Source: Glycine soja (taxonomy: Eukaryota; Streptophyta; Magnoliopsida; Fabales; Fabaceae). From it: a stretch of DNA of 64,000 nt. The stretch lies in the NCBI RefSeq assembly GCF_004193775.1, contig NC_041003.1, positions 48,040,111-48,104,110 of the forward strand, read 5' to 3'. The translations under genes were made by a program, and so were the position numbers. Shown piece by piece: positions 1 through 12,301 of this stretch (position 1 is its first letter; every line of letters starts with the position of its first letter). The notes below the pieces were generated by a model, which ran no database searches, was not told the origin of the DNA, and saw only the letters and a program-made list of their open reading frames with translations.

Positions 1-669
1 TTTTTCTCCCCTTAATAATTTTTCATTTACAATTACTAATTTTTCGGATTACGGTTAATGTTCAGTTTAAATAATGATATTCTTTGGTCTATGTTGGATT
101 AATTCAAATTGTAAGAGTCGAAGTTAACATCAAGTATAGGCCTTCTAATATATTCGTGAATCATAAATTACACATTAGTGTTGAAGCAAAGTTATAATGT
201 TGCTACCCCAAGAAAGAGTATTATTGCTCACATGAGGTCTTGGGCTTTGTGCCATAGAATCTAGACCATTTCAAATTCTTATAAATAAACCAATGTCATT
301 GTGGCATATACGTATTTAATATTTTATTAGATAGAGGTAAGCATGATCTGGTATAATATTGAATAACTTAAGCATGCATTAAAGTATATTTTGCAAATAT
401 TCATTCACTCACATGATATCTTAACTATACTTGAGAGCTTACCACCAAAGATTCTTTAACTTCGGTCTATGTAGAAGTCGATTTTAGTCAATACTCACCA
501 AAGTTTAGTCATAATTAGAATTTGTTTGAAAATCAATTAGGAATTTCGTTTTACGCTAAAACAATTTTTCACTTTCCTAGACACTAAATGTGATGGGAGA
601 AAATTGTTACTTCCTTAAATGGGATGTAACGTTTCTCAAATATAGGCTTTAGTTGCTATCTTGAACACG

Positions 670-672
<3 letters not shown>

Positions 673-736
<64 letters not shown>
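673..736. repeat. (AT)n microsatellite, about 32 units
   Basis: An uninterrupted run of alternating A and T about 64 bases long. It is probably length-variable. Confidence 0.97.
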
Positions 737-738
<2 letters not shown>

Positions 739-1439
739 TAGTAAATTTAATTTTTATATATGATTGTTAACACAAGATGATAAACAACTCACTGTGAGCT
801 CACTTCGGATAGGCATATATTAAAGGTGTAAATTTTTCAGTTCAACTCGTTTGCAAAACTCACCTTCACATGTATTACACTCATCTCGTGGAGTTATGGC
901 TGAGAATGAAAATAAAATAGTCAATCCCAAAGACAAGATAATACAATAACTACAAAAATAGATTGTCAAATTGAAGCAACATCCAAAACCAGTTTAACCA
1001 CCCGCTGTTAACGAGTTACAACTAACTGAGTCTCATATCATCAAAATCAACTATGTAATTAATTGATTGATGAATAGTATACAAAATGAGTGTTTACATG
1101 CTATTTATAGAGTTTGTTAGAAGTATACTAGTAATAACAGTTACAAATTTACTAACTAACCAATTTCAACTAGCAAAACTAAATATCCATGGCCACTAAC
1201 AAGTACGAACAACAACAACAAAAAAACATTATACAGTAAATCTCGTGAGGCTATGTAGTTCGCAATGCTGCAACAACCAAGTACAATAATCTTGCATTTG
1301 ATACAAAACCTGTACAACATTGCCTCTTTATCAAACACGTGTACAAACGACACTTACTCAACTTTGCATAGAGATGGGTTTGTCATCACCTTATATTAAA
1401 ACTACACTAATTGAGATCTGTACCCAACATAACTACTAA

Positions 1440-1700
1440 CAAAATATCACTATCCTGTAAATTGTTTTGAAATTTTTTAACTAAATCTTTAAACTAAAAA
1501 ATATATATTTGAGTTTTTGATCTTTTAATTTTTTTTTAATTAAATCTTGGAGTTAGTAAAAGTGTCAAATTATTACTTTTACGGAGGTTTCAATTCTATA
1601 TAAACTAATTATAGAAATCGAATCACAAAATTTATAGAAGATCAAGAATCTAATTATATATTTTTTTAATTTTAAAACCTAATTAAAAATGTAAAAATAT
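1440..1700. repeat. possible MITE-like inverted repeat
   Basis: The left side reads as 'taactaaatctttaaacta...' and the right side, in reverse complement, as an AT-rich near match ending in 'ttgatcttctat'. The pairing is imperfect and no target-site duplication was identified, so this is only a candidate degraded MITE. Confidence 0.3.
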
Positions 1701-2689
1701 AAATTGAAGGGCATGATGATAATTAAATTAAACTTGTTGAAAAAGAACAAAAATAGCCCTTCTCTCAGCTGCAAAGTGCAAAGCAGTGAAAAGAAAAACT
1801 CAAATAAATGCATGTCTAACAATCATCTGCATCTAACAACCAATCTATTTTACACGATGTCCTTTTTATTTTAAATATTTTCCCCGCTGGTTTCCACATC
1901 AACAAAAAATAATGAGGATGCAAAAGAAGGATAGTTGTACGTGTTGAGCTACCAGTCATATCAAATTATAGGCTGAAAAAAACACCACGGTGGCATATCC
2001 GAAAGAAAGGCAAATCCCTGTTCTTATATTAATTTGAAATCATATAATAAATGGTTGGGTCCCAAGACACGTGAAGTGAAAATAATGGCCATGTTCCTGT
2101 CAACTCCTTAATTACCAATATTTCAGAAAAAGAGCAAAGCCTAAACGGTGTACCATGGTTTACAAAATTGTTCAGATTGCTTATTATAGAACAACTTCAT
2201 GTCTTACAAAAATTATCAAAACCTCTTAGATTTAGGGTTTAAATATTGTGTCTTACGTACACATAAGATATCATTATTATCATGTAAACATAATATAAGA
2301 ACAATTTTAGCATAAATTTTACTGTTTCAGGAATTTTAGATTATGTTTCCAAAGAATTTGTAAGATCCATGCTTTGATAGAGACTATCCTCTTCTAGATA
2401 TATCATGCAGACCTACACAAATACATCAGATCTAACTAACTCTTCGTACACCTAGAGCCAGCACAATGTTGTTGCAGTTTGGGTGTAAATAATTAAAGTG
2501 GAAGAAAATAAGAAAAAAAATACTAAATTTAAGGGAAGAAATATAAAGGAGGAAAGTTATTTAATTATTCAGCAAAGGAGGAAATTTATTTTGATAGGAC
2601 TCACCACAGAATAATTTTCTTTTAAATTGGAATGAAGTGAGAGAGGAATAGTCACTAAAAGAATTTTGGGGATTAGTGAAGAACTTAGC

Positions 2690-3005
2690 TAGGGAAATAT
2701 TCTTTTGGTAATCCCTTGCAAATTAGCAACGATTTGCAAGAAGCATTACAAATCCCTCGCTATTTTGCGATGGAAATATTTATGAAAACTTCCCTCACTA
2801 TTTTGCAAAGAAATAGCGAAGCTACTAATTTTAATTCTCTCGCAATTTGTTCATAAAAGAGGTAAACAATATCAGCGAGGAAATTATTCCCTCGCAAATC
2901 TCTCACAGATTTATAAAATTTAAATAATAAGAATTTAAATTTAGTGGGTGGGAATTATTCCTTCACAAATGCCTTGCAACTTTGCGATAGAATTAGACTA
3001 GTCTT
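2690..3005. mobile_element. CACTA-like subterminal repeat cluster (relic)
   Basis: Short motifs of the type 'ccctcgcaaat', 'cctcgctattttgcga' and their reverse complements 'tttgcgatgg' and 'cagcgagg' recur about ten times in both orientations over roughly 300 bases. Clusters of 10-20 base motifs in both orientations are typical of subterminal regions of plant CACTA (En/Spm) transposons. No CACTA terminus, target-site duplication or transposase was found, so it would be a fragment of a non-autonomous copy. Confidence 0.35.
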
Positions 3006-6000
3006 TCTCTTTTTCATTAATTCATTAATGATGCTAAGAAAGTGTCCACAGACTAGCTTGATGAAACTTAACCTTTAGTTTTTGAAAAATCATATTTATT
3101 TTTTATTTAAATAAGTTCAACTCGTTTTTGTTTTGCTCTTTTGAAATTAAATATACAATTTAAAATCAATTTATTTTGCTTAATTTTATTATAACTTAAT
3201 TATTGTTTTCTCTCAAACAAATATGTTTTTAAAATTTTATTTATCATTTTAATATTTAATTAGTAGATATATTCATGAAAAAACAAAAATGAATAAAATA
3301 ATATTATACCTTTACTAAAGATATATTAATTGAACTAGTTAGTTAGATGTTTAATTAGTGGGTTAGTTAATTAGTTATATATTTGTTAGATTGTTATACT
3401 CTCATTTGTACATATTTCAATTTAAGCATGGCAAGTAAACTAATATACGAGCCCACAGCAATCCACCTCAACATTCTTGATTTTGATTAGAATAGTTGCT
3501 TTCTCCGAGTACGAATATGATTATATATATATTTTGATATTTTTAAATGGAATTGAGTATCTAACGACCGTTATTGATATAATTTCATTTTTCAAAAAAA
3601 AAAAATAGTTTAATAGGTAAATAATTTAAATTATAATAGTAATTCAACAACATACTTAAAATTATACATTCAACTGAAAATACAATTTAATTCTTAATTT
3701 ATTTGTTATTTATTATTTTTAATATATTATTTAAATTAAAATATAAGTAATGAATTAATATATAATTTATTTAAAGACATACAAATAAATGAAAATTGTA
3801 AAAATAGTGTGACAAGTTATTCATGGGTATCCTTGAATATGATAAAATCCATTGAAAATAAAGATGAACCTTCAATCGCTTATCTAAAAAAAAAAAGATG
3901 AACCTTCAAATTTTAAATTTGTCTCTTTTATATCTAAATTGGAACCGTTTCATATTTGGTAGTGATAAAAGAATGGATAGAGTCAAACTCTTTCTTAAAA
4001 TTATATCATTAAAACAAGATATGGTATGATACAGTGGAGGCTAATTAATAAGAGATAAAAAAAAAAAAGTGAAAATAGGTTGCCGGCTGTGTAGATGTTT
4101 TAGTGATACTATGTTATGGCTCAATTGGTTATGATTTACATATGAATAAAGTTGAGGAAAATAATTGTGATTCATAATGATGGGTGCATAATTGCGTATT
4201 TAACTATCTATAAGGATAGAAAAAACAGTTGAGCCAATCATTCTTATTTTTAAATAGCAGTTAAGGAAGATCCCAGGTCATATATTAATCACTTGACATA
4301 GTTGGGAACTTTCTATCCTTTACGGAACACGATGCTTTTTGTGATAGACCGAGAGAATCATATCATACTGAGAAGGATGTTAAATTAAAGTTCTATATCT
4401 ATAAAACTTATGGTGTTGATAATGATTTTAAAATATTATTTATATCATCTAAGAACTCTTATATTAATTTGTGGGAATAATCTTTGGTATCAAAATAGTC
4501 AAAATAGATTTTTCAGGTTATTCATTTAAATATTTAACTTAATTATATATTTATATTTAGGTTTCAAAATCAAGACCATTGCTTTTGAAACAATTACACG
4601 AGAGTTAATTAACGCACTCGACGGTGAATTATAACTCATCTATTGTTGGACTTACATTTTTTCCATTTTCTATCCCCCCCCCCCACACCAAAAAAAATAT
4701 TATAAGTAATGATACTATTAAGTTTTTTTTTTCTTTTTTCTGAATAATACTATCAAGTTAAACTCATCGATTAACAAACTATTTCTATCAAATTTAAATC
4801 ATATAAATTTAGGGGAGAAAATCGAACTACAGCTTCGAAATTCTTAACATCGTCTAATATTTAAAAGGATTTATGATATTATGATCGAGAAGTTATACGA
4901 GATAATTGATTTTTCTTATATTAGCTCTCTGATATTTTAAAACGAAAATAGTAATTAAATTTAAAAAAGAATCATATATTTTCTTGATTCGTGAAAAAAA
5001 AAAAGTGGTTTACTAGCTTTTTGAACCACACTTTTGCATTTAGAAAAAAATTAGACAAAATTAGTACTTCTAATTATCTGGTTTTTATTGTTTTATTTTG
5101 AATTTTCCTTATTTATTTTAGTTTTTTTTCACTTTCGTTTCATTTTAATTATATAACTTTTACTCATCTAACTTGTTTGGTATTTTCAGTTAACTTTTTT
5201 TTTTTTTAACTCCATCAATAACTCTCATCATTCTTTAGTAAAAAGAGGGTGAGACAAAAAAGAAGGAGCTTTTCATGAGAAATCCATCTTAAGGGAAAAT
5301 GAATGTGAAAGAGATGAAGGTTCCCTCAAGAAACTTATAATGGAGACTGAGGAAAGTGTGGCAGAGTAGAGAAAGAAGAGACAAGTAATTAACTTGATGA
5401 TAAAGTTATAATGGAGTTAATGAAAATGACTTACTTGTCAAAGCATCTGAAAATTATAAAACTAAGATAAAGCAAAAATTATAATTAAATGGCCAAATTG
5501 AAGGAAAAAAACTTAGAATCAAAATACTGGTTTTATCACATGTTTAAAGTTTACGGATAAAGAAATAATAAACTAGAAGTATGCATTATGAAACGTTAAA
5601 ATCAAGTTAATTATACATGCTCAAGGATCGAATAAGTATTTAGTTTAGCTATTTATTTTTCAAAGTAATAAGTTAGATGATAAAATATGTAATTAAATAA
5701 AAAGTTTTCAAGATCCGAACCAAGTTAAGCTAATTAAATATTATTTGTTCAAACTTGATTTTACCCTAAATCTAAACTAACCAACCAATCTATGAACACT
5801 CCTAGTCGAATGTCTAGTTTTCAATTGGATAAGCAGTCCAATTGCCCGAGTAGATTAAGACAAAAAGTGGAGGACCAGTTAAAATTCATTTTAAACTTTT
5901 GAGAATTGAAATTTTCAATTAGAATAAGTATTTGTCTCCAATTGAGGGTTTATGTGGTTACGTTGGGGACATGTGATTTGAAGATGTCTTTATAAAAACA

Positions 6001-7051
6001 AGAACTTTTAGAAAGTTAGACGTGCAAATTGAAATTCATATATGGTTTCTTGATCGGACCACTGAACTCTGGAGTTGTTGTTTTCCGTGCTAGTTGGGAC
6101 GATGTGCAAGCATAACATTAAAAACAATATACGTAAATTTTCGTCAACCATTATCTGTTTCAGAATATAAGGGAATTTCATTTTGATTTGTTCTTGACTT
6201 TTAATATTACTAAGAGAGGCAAAAAGATATTGAGAATATGCTTGTCCGAATATCCCTTCGGGGTGGAAAAAAACAAAAACAAGTGGGCTTGGGGTATAAG
6301 AGTAGAATTCAGTTTTCAAATTTCGTCTGGTCTACGTATATTGTAAAATAAAATAAAAAATCCTGCTCTACACATTTGTAGCTTCACTGGCATAAAATCA
6401 GCACCTCAAGAGATTATTTGGTGTGGCATGGTTAGAAGTTTGATACTTAGTACTTGCTATGTTGAAAATTTTCAATCCATGAATTTTAATATTTTGAAAA
6501 TTTAGTTTTTAACTCTCGACTGACAGATATGATATGATTGGTTCAACAAAAAATAAATAATAATGTTTTACTTTTTTTATTAGTTTAAATAATTACATTT
6601 GCACTACAATTTTCCTTGGCAAAATGTGCAAAAAATAGTTTAAATAATATATCATATATTTATGGTAGGTTTTATTTAATATAAATTACATATTTTCTCT
6701 CTAATATGAAAATATCATCATGTTATGCAATTTTATGAGAGTTCAAATCCATGTGTTGAATAACCTTAATTTCAAACACCTAGTGCTTTTGGTTTAGGGG
6801 AGAGAAATGGAATAAATAAAAATAAAAGAGAAATAAAAAAGGAAAAATAGAGTAGAATTAAAATGATATGTTATGTTGTTTGATTTAGGAGAAATAAGCG
6901 AGAAATAATATTTTTTGTGTAAAAATAAATCAATTTTTTTATCTAGAAAATTTATTTTTATTTACCTAAAAACCAAAGATAAATGATTTTGTTGATCTAA
7001 AAATTTGATTTTTTAGCCTTAAAAATCATTTTTACATTAACAAACAAGAAG
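3006..7051. other. AT-rich intergenic sequence
   Basis: No coding region is supported. The stretch has many homopolymer runs, including a C10 run near 4675, and open frames without known domains. The longest frame, on the minus strand at 6008-6319, begins with a non-ATG codon and resembles nothing known. Confidence 0.6.
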
Positions 7052-7944
7052 ACTTAAATATGTTGGAGATCCTTAAAATATATTTGGATTTCACAACTGA
7101 TCCATGGAAATTTTTTACTTCTCGTTGGGTCCCTAAAACTTTAAAAGTTTTGCGGAAGATTCCTGCCATTAGTTTTCGTCCAAAAACGTGATGATGCGTT
7201 CGTTAGTTGGACACATAAGCAATACATTTGAGAAACCATGTTAAACGTCCAACTGCGTGAACTACACCGTCAACATCCGTCACCACTCCCCCCTTTGCCT
7301 AGAGCCTCTCTCTAGCGGCAGGGATTGCTCCGACTTTGGCGTCGCTGTCGAAGGGGTGTAGGGGTAAAAAATGTAGCTGCATAGGATGGGGAAAGAGCCG
7401 TGAAACCTTCAACTCGATCCCAATCTTTGCTTGGTTCAACCCTTCCATTCCGCATTTTAGAACCTTCATCGCCTCGTTGTGAAGCAAATCTCCCGTTTCT
7501 TTGACCCAACTGAGCTCTTCGTTGATGGCGTCAATGTCGGCGAGGTCATACTCATTGAAGTTGGAGAGCTCGGAGCAAAGGTGGCAAACAGAGGACTGGA
7601 GCGAGGCGAGCATGAATCTAAGGGTGGATTAGGGGCTCTGGAACATCATGTTCAATCACAATGACACTTTATTTTTTTTATTAATAAAATACTTTATTAA
7701 ATTAAATATAAAAATAAAAAAATTCGGGTGACATGCCATATCATTGATACCTCTGACGTGATTTCATACGTGTATCATTGACGTGTTCAACTGTTGGACA
7801 CATCATCATATTTTGGATGGACATTAATGACAAGAATCTTTAACAAAATTTTTGAAGTTTCAGGGACCTGACCAAAAACAAAAAAAAATTAGGGATCCAT
7901 TACAAAATTCAAGTATATTTCATGGATCTCCAACATATTTAAGT
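7052..7944. mobile_element. non-autonomous TIR element with gene-like core
   Basis: The two ends are inverted copies. 7052-7072 (starting acttaaatatgttgg) and 7924-7944 match over 21 bases without mismatch when one is reversed, and similarity continues imperfectly for about 100 bases inward on each side. No convincing target-site duplication is visible, so the superfamily is not assigned. The centre, about 7240-7670, is much richer in G+C than the AT-rich arms and encodes a minus-strand open frame (7299-7613, true ATG) with ordinary protein-like composition. That frame resembles part of a cellular gene, so the element may be a Pack-type (gene-capturing) transposon. Confidence 0.7.
7299..7613 (-). 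pseudogene. captured COG5-like gene fragment
   Basis: This 104-codon frame starts with ATG at 7613 and lies wholly inside the inverted-repeat element. Residues about 27-68 contain 'INEELSWVKETGDLL' and 'GMEGLNQAKIGIELKV'. From memory these resemble the plant conserved oligomeric Golgi complex subunit 5 (COG5), where a similar WVKETGD...GMEGLNQAEVG segment occurs. The similarity ends near residue 70 and the rest looks unrelated. The frame is far shorter than COG5 (several hundred residues), so it is a fragment and probably not functional. The COG5 assignment is tentative. Confidence 0.4.
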
Positions 7945-8006
7945 GAAATTTGAAACCATGAACCCATCACTTATAACTTTATTTTCTCATACCAAACTTC
8001 ATCACT

Positions 8007-8231
8007 TCATACCATCTTCTGTCTTTTGTCTGTCCAGCCCAACACAGCCCTAATGGGTAGGATTGAGAGGTGGGGATTCGGCGAGGTTAAAGGTATTTTC
8101 ATCCACTCCATAGTAGGGTTTGGCTCACCATAAATATGATTTCCGTTGACTTGATTATGTGAACAGGAAGCAATAATACAAATAACAATCATGTAAACTA
8201 CTTTTTTAGAATGCTTGTTGTGTTGCATCAT
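8007..8231 (-). CDS. possible small secreted peptide
   Basis: A 74-residue ATG-initiated frame with a second ATG directly after the first. Residues 9-29 (KKVVYMIVICIIASCSHNQV) look like a signal peptide: basic start, hydrophobic core, then a polar region with a possible cleavage site before 'NGNHIYG'. The rest is proline-rich and has no family I recognise. It lies about 60 bases beyond the end of the 7052-7944 element. An open frame of this length can arise by chance in AT-rich DNA, so this is a weak call. Confidence 0.22.
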   Translation of the reverse strand: MMQHNKHSKKVVYMIVICIIASCSHNQVNGNHIYGEPNPTMEWMKIPLTSPNPHLSILPIRAVLGWTDKRQKMV

Positions 8232-10364
8232 TTATAGCAAAAAAAATATTCTTTTTAAAAATGAAACTGTAGAGTAGAAAAATGATTTCATAGAAATTTA
8301 AAGAGAAAATAATAGTAAAGTCAATTTTATAATATTGTTATACTTTTTATTTATTTGTTATTTTTTTAGTTTTGTAAAAGAATATAGGATGATACTTATT
8401 ATTGAACGAGATATATTATTAATATTTATTGACGCGGTCGAGGTGGTGCAAGATGCATCAATAGTTCTTTGTTGAATTTTACAGGAAAGTTGCTATATTA
8501 ATTTGCATTCAATTTTCTATTAAGGAAAATGTTAAACGAGCCTTGAAATTTAAAAATTTTATAGCACAAGTTTTTTGGTTTCGCAATTTTGTGAACATTT
8601 TAGTTGCTGCTGCTCCCCAAACGAGAGCCCATACAAAAAGTATGGACAACATGATGCTATTAGGGTTTGTTTGGGTGTATGATGGCAATGATGCTTTCGA
8701 ATGATTCTTTCACACCCTTTTTCAGTTTTCTACACTCCTTTTACATTCTGGTCTATCTTAATTTCACTTCCTTTTTTTAATTTAACATTTCATTGTCGTT
8801 TTGCATTTTAATTCATTTACATGTGGAAGGAGAGTGGGAATTCCAAAAACTGAGAGACTTTATCTATTTTGGATGTAAGCATATTCAAATATCTATGCTC
8901 TATATTAGGTTGTGGACATATGAGTGGAATGTGGGCCTCGCCGTGGAGTGTTGTGTTCTGGGCCTTTTTTCTTCCAAATACTGTGACTGTTTTTTTATGC
9001 ATTAAAATACTATGACTGTGTACATTTTTACACGGTTAAGCTATCATAAATCATCTTAAATAAAAATATATGATTAAATAATGGTAGTGTAATCTTTTTT
9101 TATTTTCAATACATTTTAATTAAAAATTGGGATAAAATTGTGATAAAGATTAGAGTGTATAGTAAGGGAGTGTAACTGAGTAGTAGATTTAAAAGATACA
9201 TGAGTGATTGTAATTTGTAAATATTATAAGGATAATGTTAAATATTTACACGGTTAACCAATCATTAAAAGAATTCTAATTTCAATTCTTTTAGATTAAT
9301 GTTAAATAATATGTATTATTGTTATTTCACTTATCTATAAGGATAATTTAATCTTATTATTTGCTGTTTTTATATTTTTTTTGTCTCTTTTGTAATTTAG
9401 ACTTTACACATATATTTAATAGAACTGAAACCTCTTCATCTCCCTTTGCACTCATTACCAATATTATTCTGAAAGTACTTGTTAGCATTCTTAATAAATA
9501 AACTAAAATGTGAACTGTCTACAGCTAGCAAGCCAATCTCATTGATAATGAGAATTTTACTTTATCAATTCACTGGAATAACTAATGTGATATTTTCCTA
9601 GGTACATATTCGGATAATCTAATTGTAGAACTTGTATTATACACTATTCTTTGCATTAATTTTATGCCACATTGATAAATGAAGATTGCGTAATTTGAAA
9701 CCATCTTGCCGAGACCGAAAACAAACGTACGTTTTGTAACAAAAAAGACTACGTAATTATATCCTTCGGTTTTCTGAATGAACCTGTTATCCTCATGTAA
9801 AACCTGTCCCATTTCAAAGTCAAGTTATGCCACAAGATCACACACCCTTTTGACAATGGCATCATTGGTTGACGAGGTCGAAAAAAGTTAACCGTAAATA
9901 GAGATAGAGAAAATAATAGATATAATAAATTATACTGTATGATAAACAAATAAAAATTAGATAAAAAAAAAGATTAAATACATATTCATAATAATCCAGT
10001 GAACCCACCCTCGACGTCACTATACCAATTTTATTTGGAGGGAAAAGTTTTATTGTCTCTTCTACAATCTTCTTAACGTCACGTATTTCAAGGGGTAGGT
10101 ATTTTTGGTAATTGAATAGAAAATTACTCCTATTTCAAAGGGGAAACTAATTGGTCAAGTGCTGATTAGGTAATTAAAACGAATATCTTTAAAAACAGAA
10201 AGCAAATCAGTTTATTTATGCAAAACTCTACAGTCCTCTAAACATAACAGACAAAAAACTAAATAGTGTTCCATTTGCTGTGGTGTTATGTCCATGATTT
10301 GTAAAGTTGATGAGCATATCTATTTTCCTATTTATAATAAGTTGCTTTTTGAATAAACAAACAG
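8232..10364. other. intergenic sequence
   Basis: No gene is supported. The motif 'tttacacggttaa' occurs twice in the same orientation, near 9029 and 9245, which suggests a degraded repeat. Upstream exons of the kinase whose last exon lies at 10365 were looked for. Only a doubtful 'ggtacatattcggata' near 9600, vaguely like the GTYGYA motif of the activation segment, was seen. Confidence 0.5.
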
Positions 10365-10774
10365 GTCATTTGACCCCAAGGAGTGATGTATACAGCTTTG
10401 GAGTTGTGTTGTTAGAGTTACTAACAGGAAGGGGTGTAGTTGAAGACGATAGACCTGGATTTTCAGAAGAAACACTGGTGGATTGGGCAAGACCATTCTT
10501 GAGTGATAGCAGAAGAATTTTGAGAATCATGGATTCTAGGTTGGGTGGTCAATACTCCAAGAAAGGAGCACAAGCTGCAGGAGCACTCTTACTACAATGT
10601 TTAAATACTGATCCCAAATATAGACCAACTATTGTAACTGTTCTAGCAGAATTAGAAGCAAAACATTCCCCCTCAAATTCATTCCCAAGGACCCCAAAAT
10701 CTGGAACTGAGAATCATACAACAAAGCATTCTAGTGATCCCCACAAGTCAGCTACAAGTAGTAACAAACTATGA
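10365..10774 (+). pseudogene. orphan last exon of an RLCK (PBL-type) kinase
   Basis: The sequence encodes only the C-terminal part of a receptor-like cytoplasmic kinase of the RLCK VII/PBL type. It opens just after a good splice acceptor (10361-10364, acag) with '[19 protein letters not shown]', kinase subdomain IX with its invariant Asp. It continues through '[11 protein letters not shown]' and '[16 protein letters not shown]' (subdomain XI with the conserved Arg) and ends in a Ser/Thr/Lys-rich tail at a TGA. In these kinases this block is normally the last exon. The ATP-binding loop, catalytic HRD and DFG motifs are absent from the preceding 2 kb, so this cannot be an active kinase. The frame has no internal stop. 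A start at 10307 would need a poor upstream ATG inside what looks like intron. It is either a truncated duplicate, or its 5' exons have been moved beyond an insertion. Confidence 0.75.
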
Positions 10775-12301
10775 ACTGTCTTTCTCTATGTTGACTAATG
10801 CTTCTGCATCACAAAAAGTGCTTTGTTCTTTCAATTTTGCGACTAAGTGAATAATTTTCATCTCGGGCAAAGCATAATTTTTCATTATTGGAAAGCATTA
10901 CCATGCTTAAACAGCTTGATGCTTATGATATCATATAAGTTGTATCAAATGTGAAACGGTATAGTTTCATTTTTGAGGAGTTGAAAAGGGTATATAGTTA
11001 GAAAAAACAAAACTTGTAACTTTTGCACCGTTGTATTTATTGAATTTATCTATGTAGTATCACATAATTCTTCTTTCTTTTTACTTATCATCTCTCCGAA
11101 ATGAGTTGTAAATTGTTCTAAATGTTTTAAATTTACTTAGGCATCTCATTAAACAATGTTTGGTTGCCGTAAAAAGACAAACCTTAGACAAACTTCACTT
11201 ATGAAATTATGTATCTCTTTAAAACGAATACATTAGTAAACTGAAACATTAGTTAAATAACACTCATGATCACAATGCATCGCTATGGAGGTAAGAATGT
11301 TTAGAAGCATGTAGGAAAATATCACAATATAGGAAGCAAAATTGGCTCGAGGCTTAATCATGGCTGTTAAATCTTGTTGAATATTTTCGGCCACCACATC
11401 TTAATGGGAACAATTTACGAAGCAGAATGTATATTATGTTAGCAACCAGAATATAAACGGTAAAACTAAGGTAACTATATCAGAGATACCTCTGTTACAA
11501 CTTACAATGCTGCAATCTAAGAAAATTAAAAATAAAACTAGGGTAACGGTTGGAGACTTGCTCCTTACAAGATGAAAAATAGGAGAACAAATAACAGAAG
11601 TTACAGAACTATAGCTTCTTTACTCGATCTTACCAATTTCCTCATACCTCCTATTCGTTTACCACACCCATCATATAATCCTCTCTCTCTCTCTCTCTCT
11701 ATCCCTCCCTTGGCCACCTGTCATTTTCTCTCTCCTTCAACCACATCCATACGTAACACTCCTCCCCACTTCTGCCTTTTGTGCAATTTGCTTATTTATT
11801 CTTCCATATCTCATACCCATATTCATTAATTTCACTTCCCTACCACTTACCATAACCATACATAAAGTGCCTATCATACTATAGTGTAAAACTAGAGAAA
11901 ACAAAATTTTGTACAAGGCAGTATCCCGGAAAGAATATCAGTAAGCAGCAGCTTGTTACACATTTTGAAGTATGCTGCTATCATTCATACATACTGCACA
12001 GGAATCAATGTCAATGTATATAGTGAAAAGAAAAACTACAAAATTGGAGGTTCACTCTTCTTTTGTGGTGCCCCCGTGATAAGGAGCACCGAACATTACC
12101 TAGGTGCATGCATGCATCACAAAGGTTTCCAAGAACTTCAAGTAATGAGAATAAATATCTCAGTAGCATAAAAACCATAGAGGTCACATCTCGTATCTTC
12201 TTCTCAGTAACTTGATCCATAAATAGTCTGATCCTTCTCAAATTTATCAGGGTATTGTATTGCCAAATTGTAGTACTAATACTGAACATCATAAAGTATA
12301 T
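10775..12301. other. intergenic sequence and presumed 3' UTR of CDKC
   Basis: No coding sequence. The part nearest the CDKC stop (about 11,900-12,301) is the presumed 3' untranslated region of that minus-strand gene. It contains a CATGCA-type repeat at about 12,105. The open frames seen here are non-coding shadows. Confidence 0.55.
11681..11700. repeat. (CT)n microsatellite
   Basis: Ten uninterrupted CT units. Confidence 0.9.

Larger units (their letters stand above)
1..2689. other. AT-rich intergenic sequence
   Basis: No gene is recognisable here. All open frames are short and lack known motifs. The stretch holds a (TA)n tract and, around 1440-1700, an imperfect inverted-repeat stretch described separately. 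Confidence 0.6.

Noticed and set aside
6008..6319. 103-codon minus-strand frame
   Set aside because: It begins with TTG, has no in-frame family motif and lies in low-complexity DNA.
9590..9620. Possible degraded GTYGYA exon of the RLCK upstream of its last exon
   Set aside because: Only about ten bases fit and the frame closes at once, so chance is the simpler explanation.
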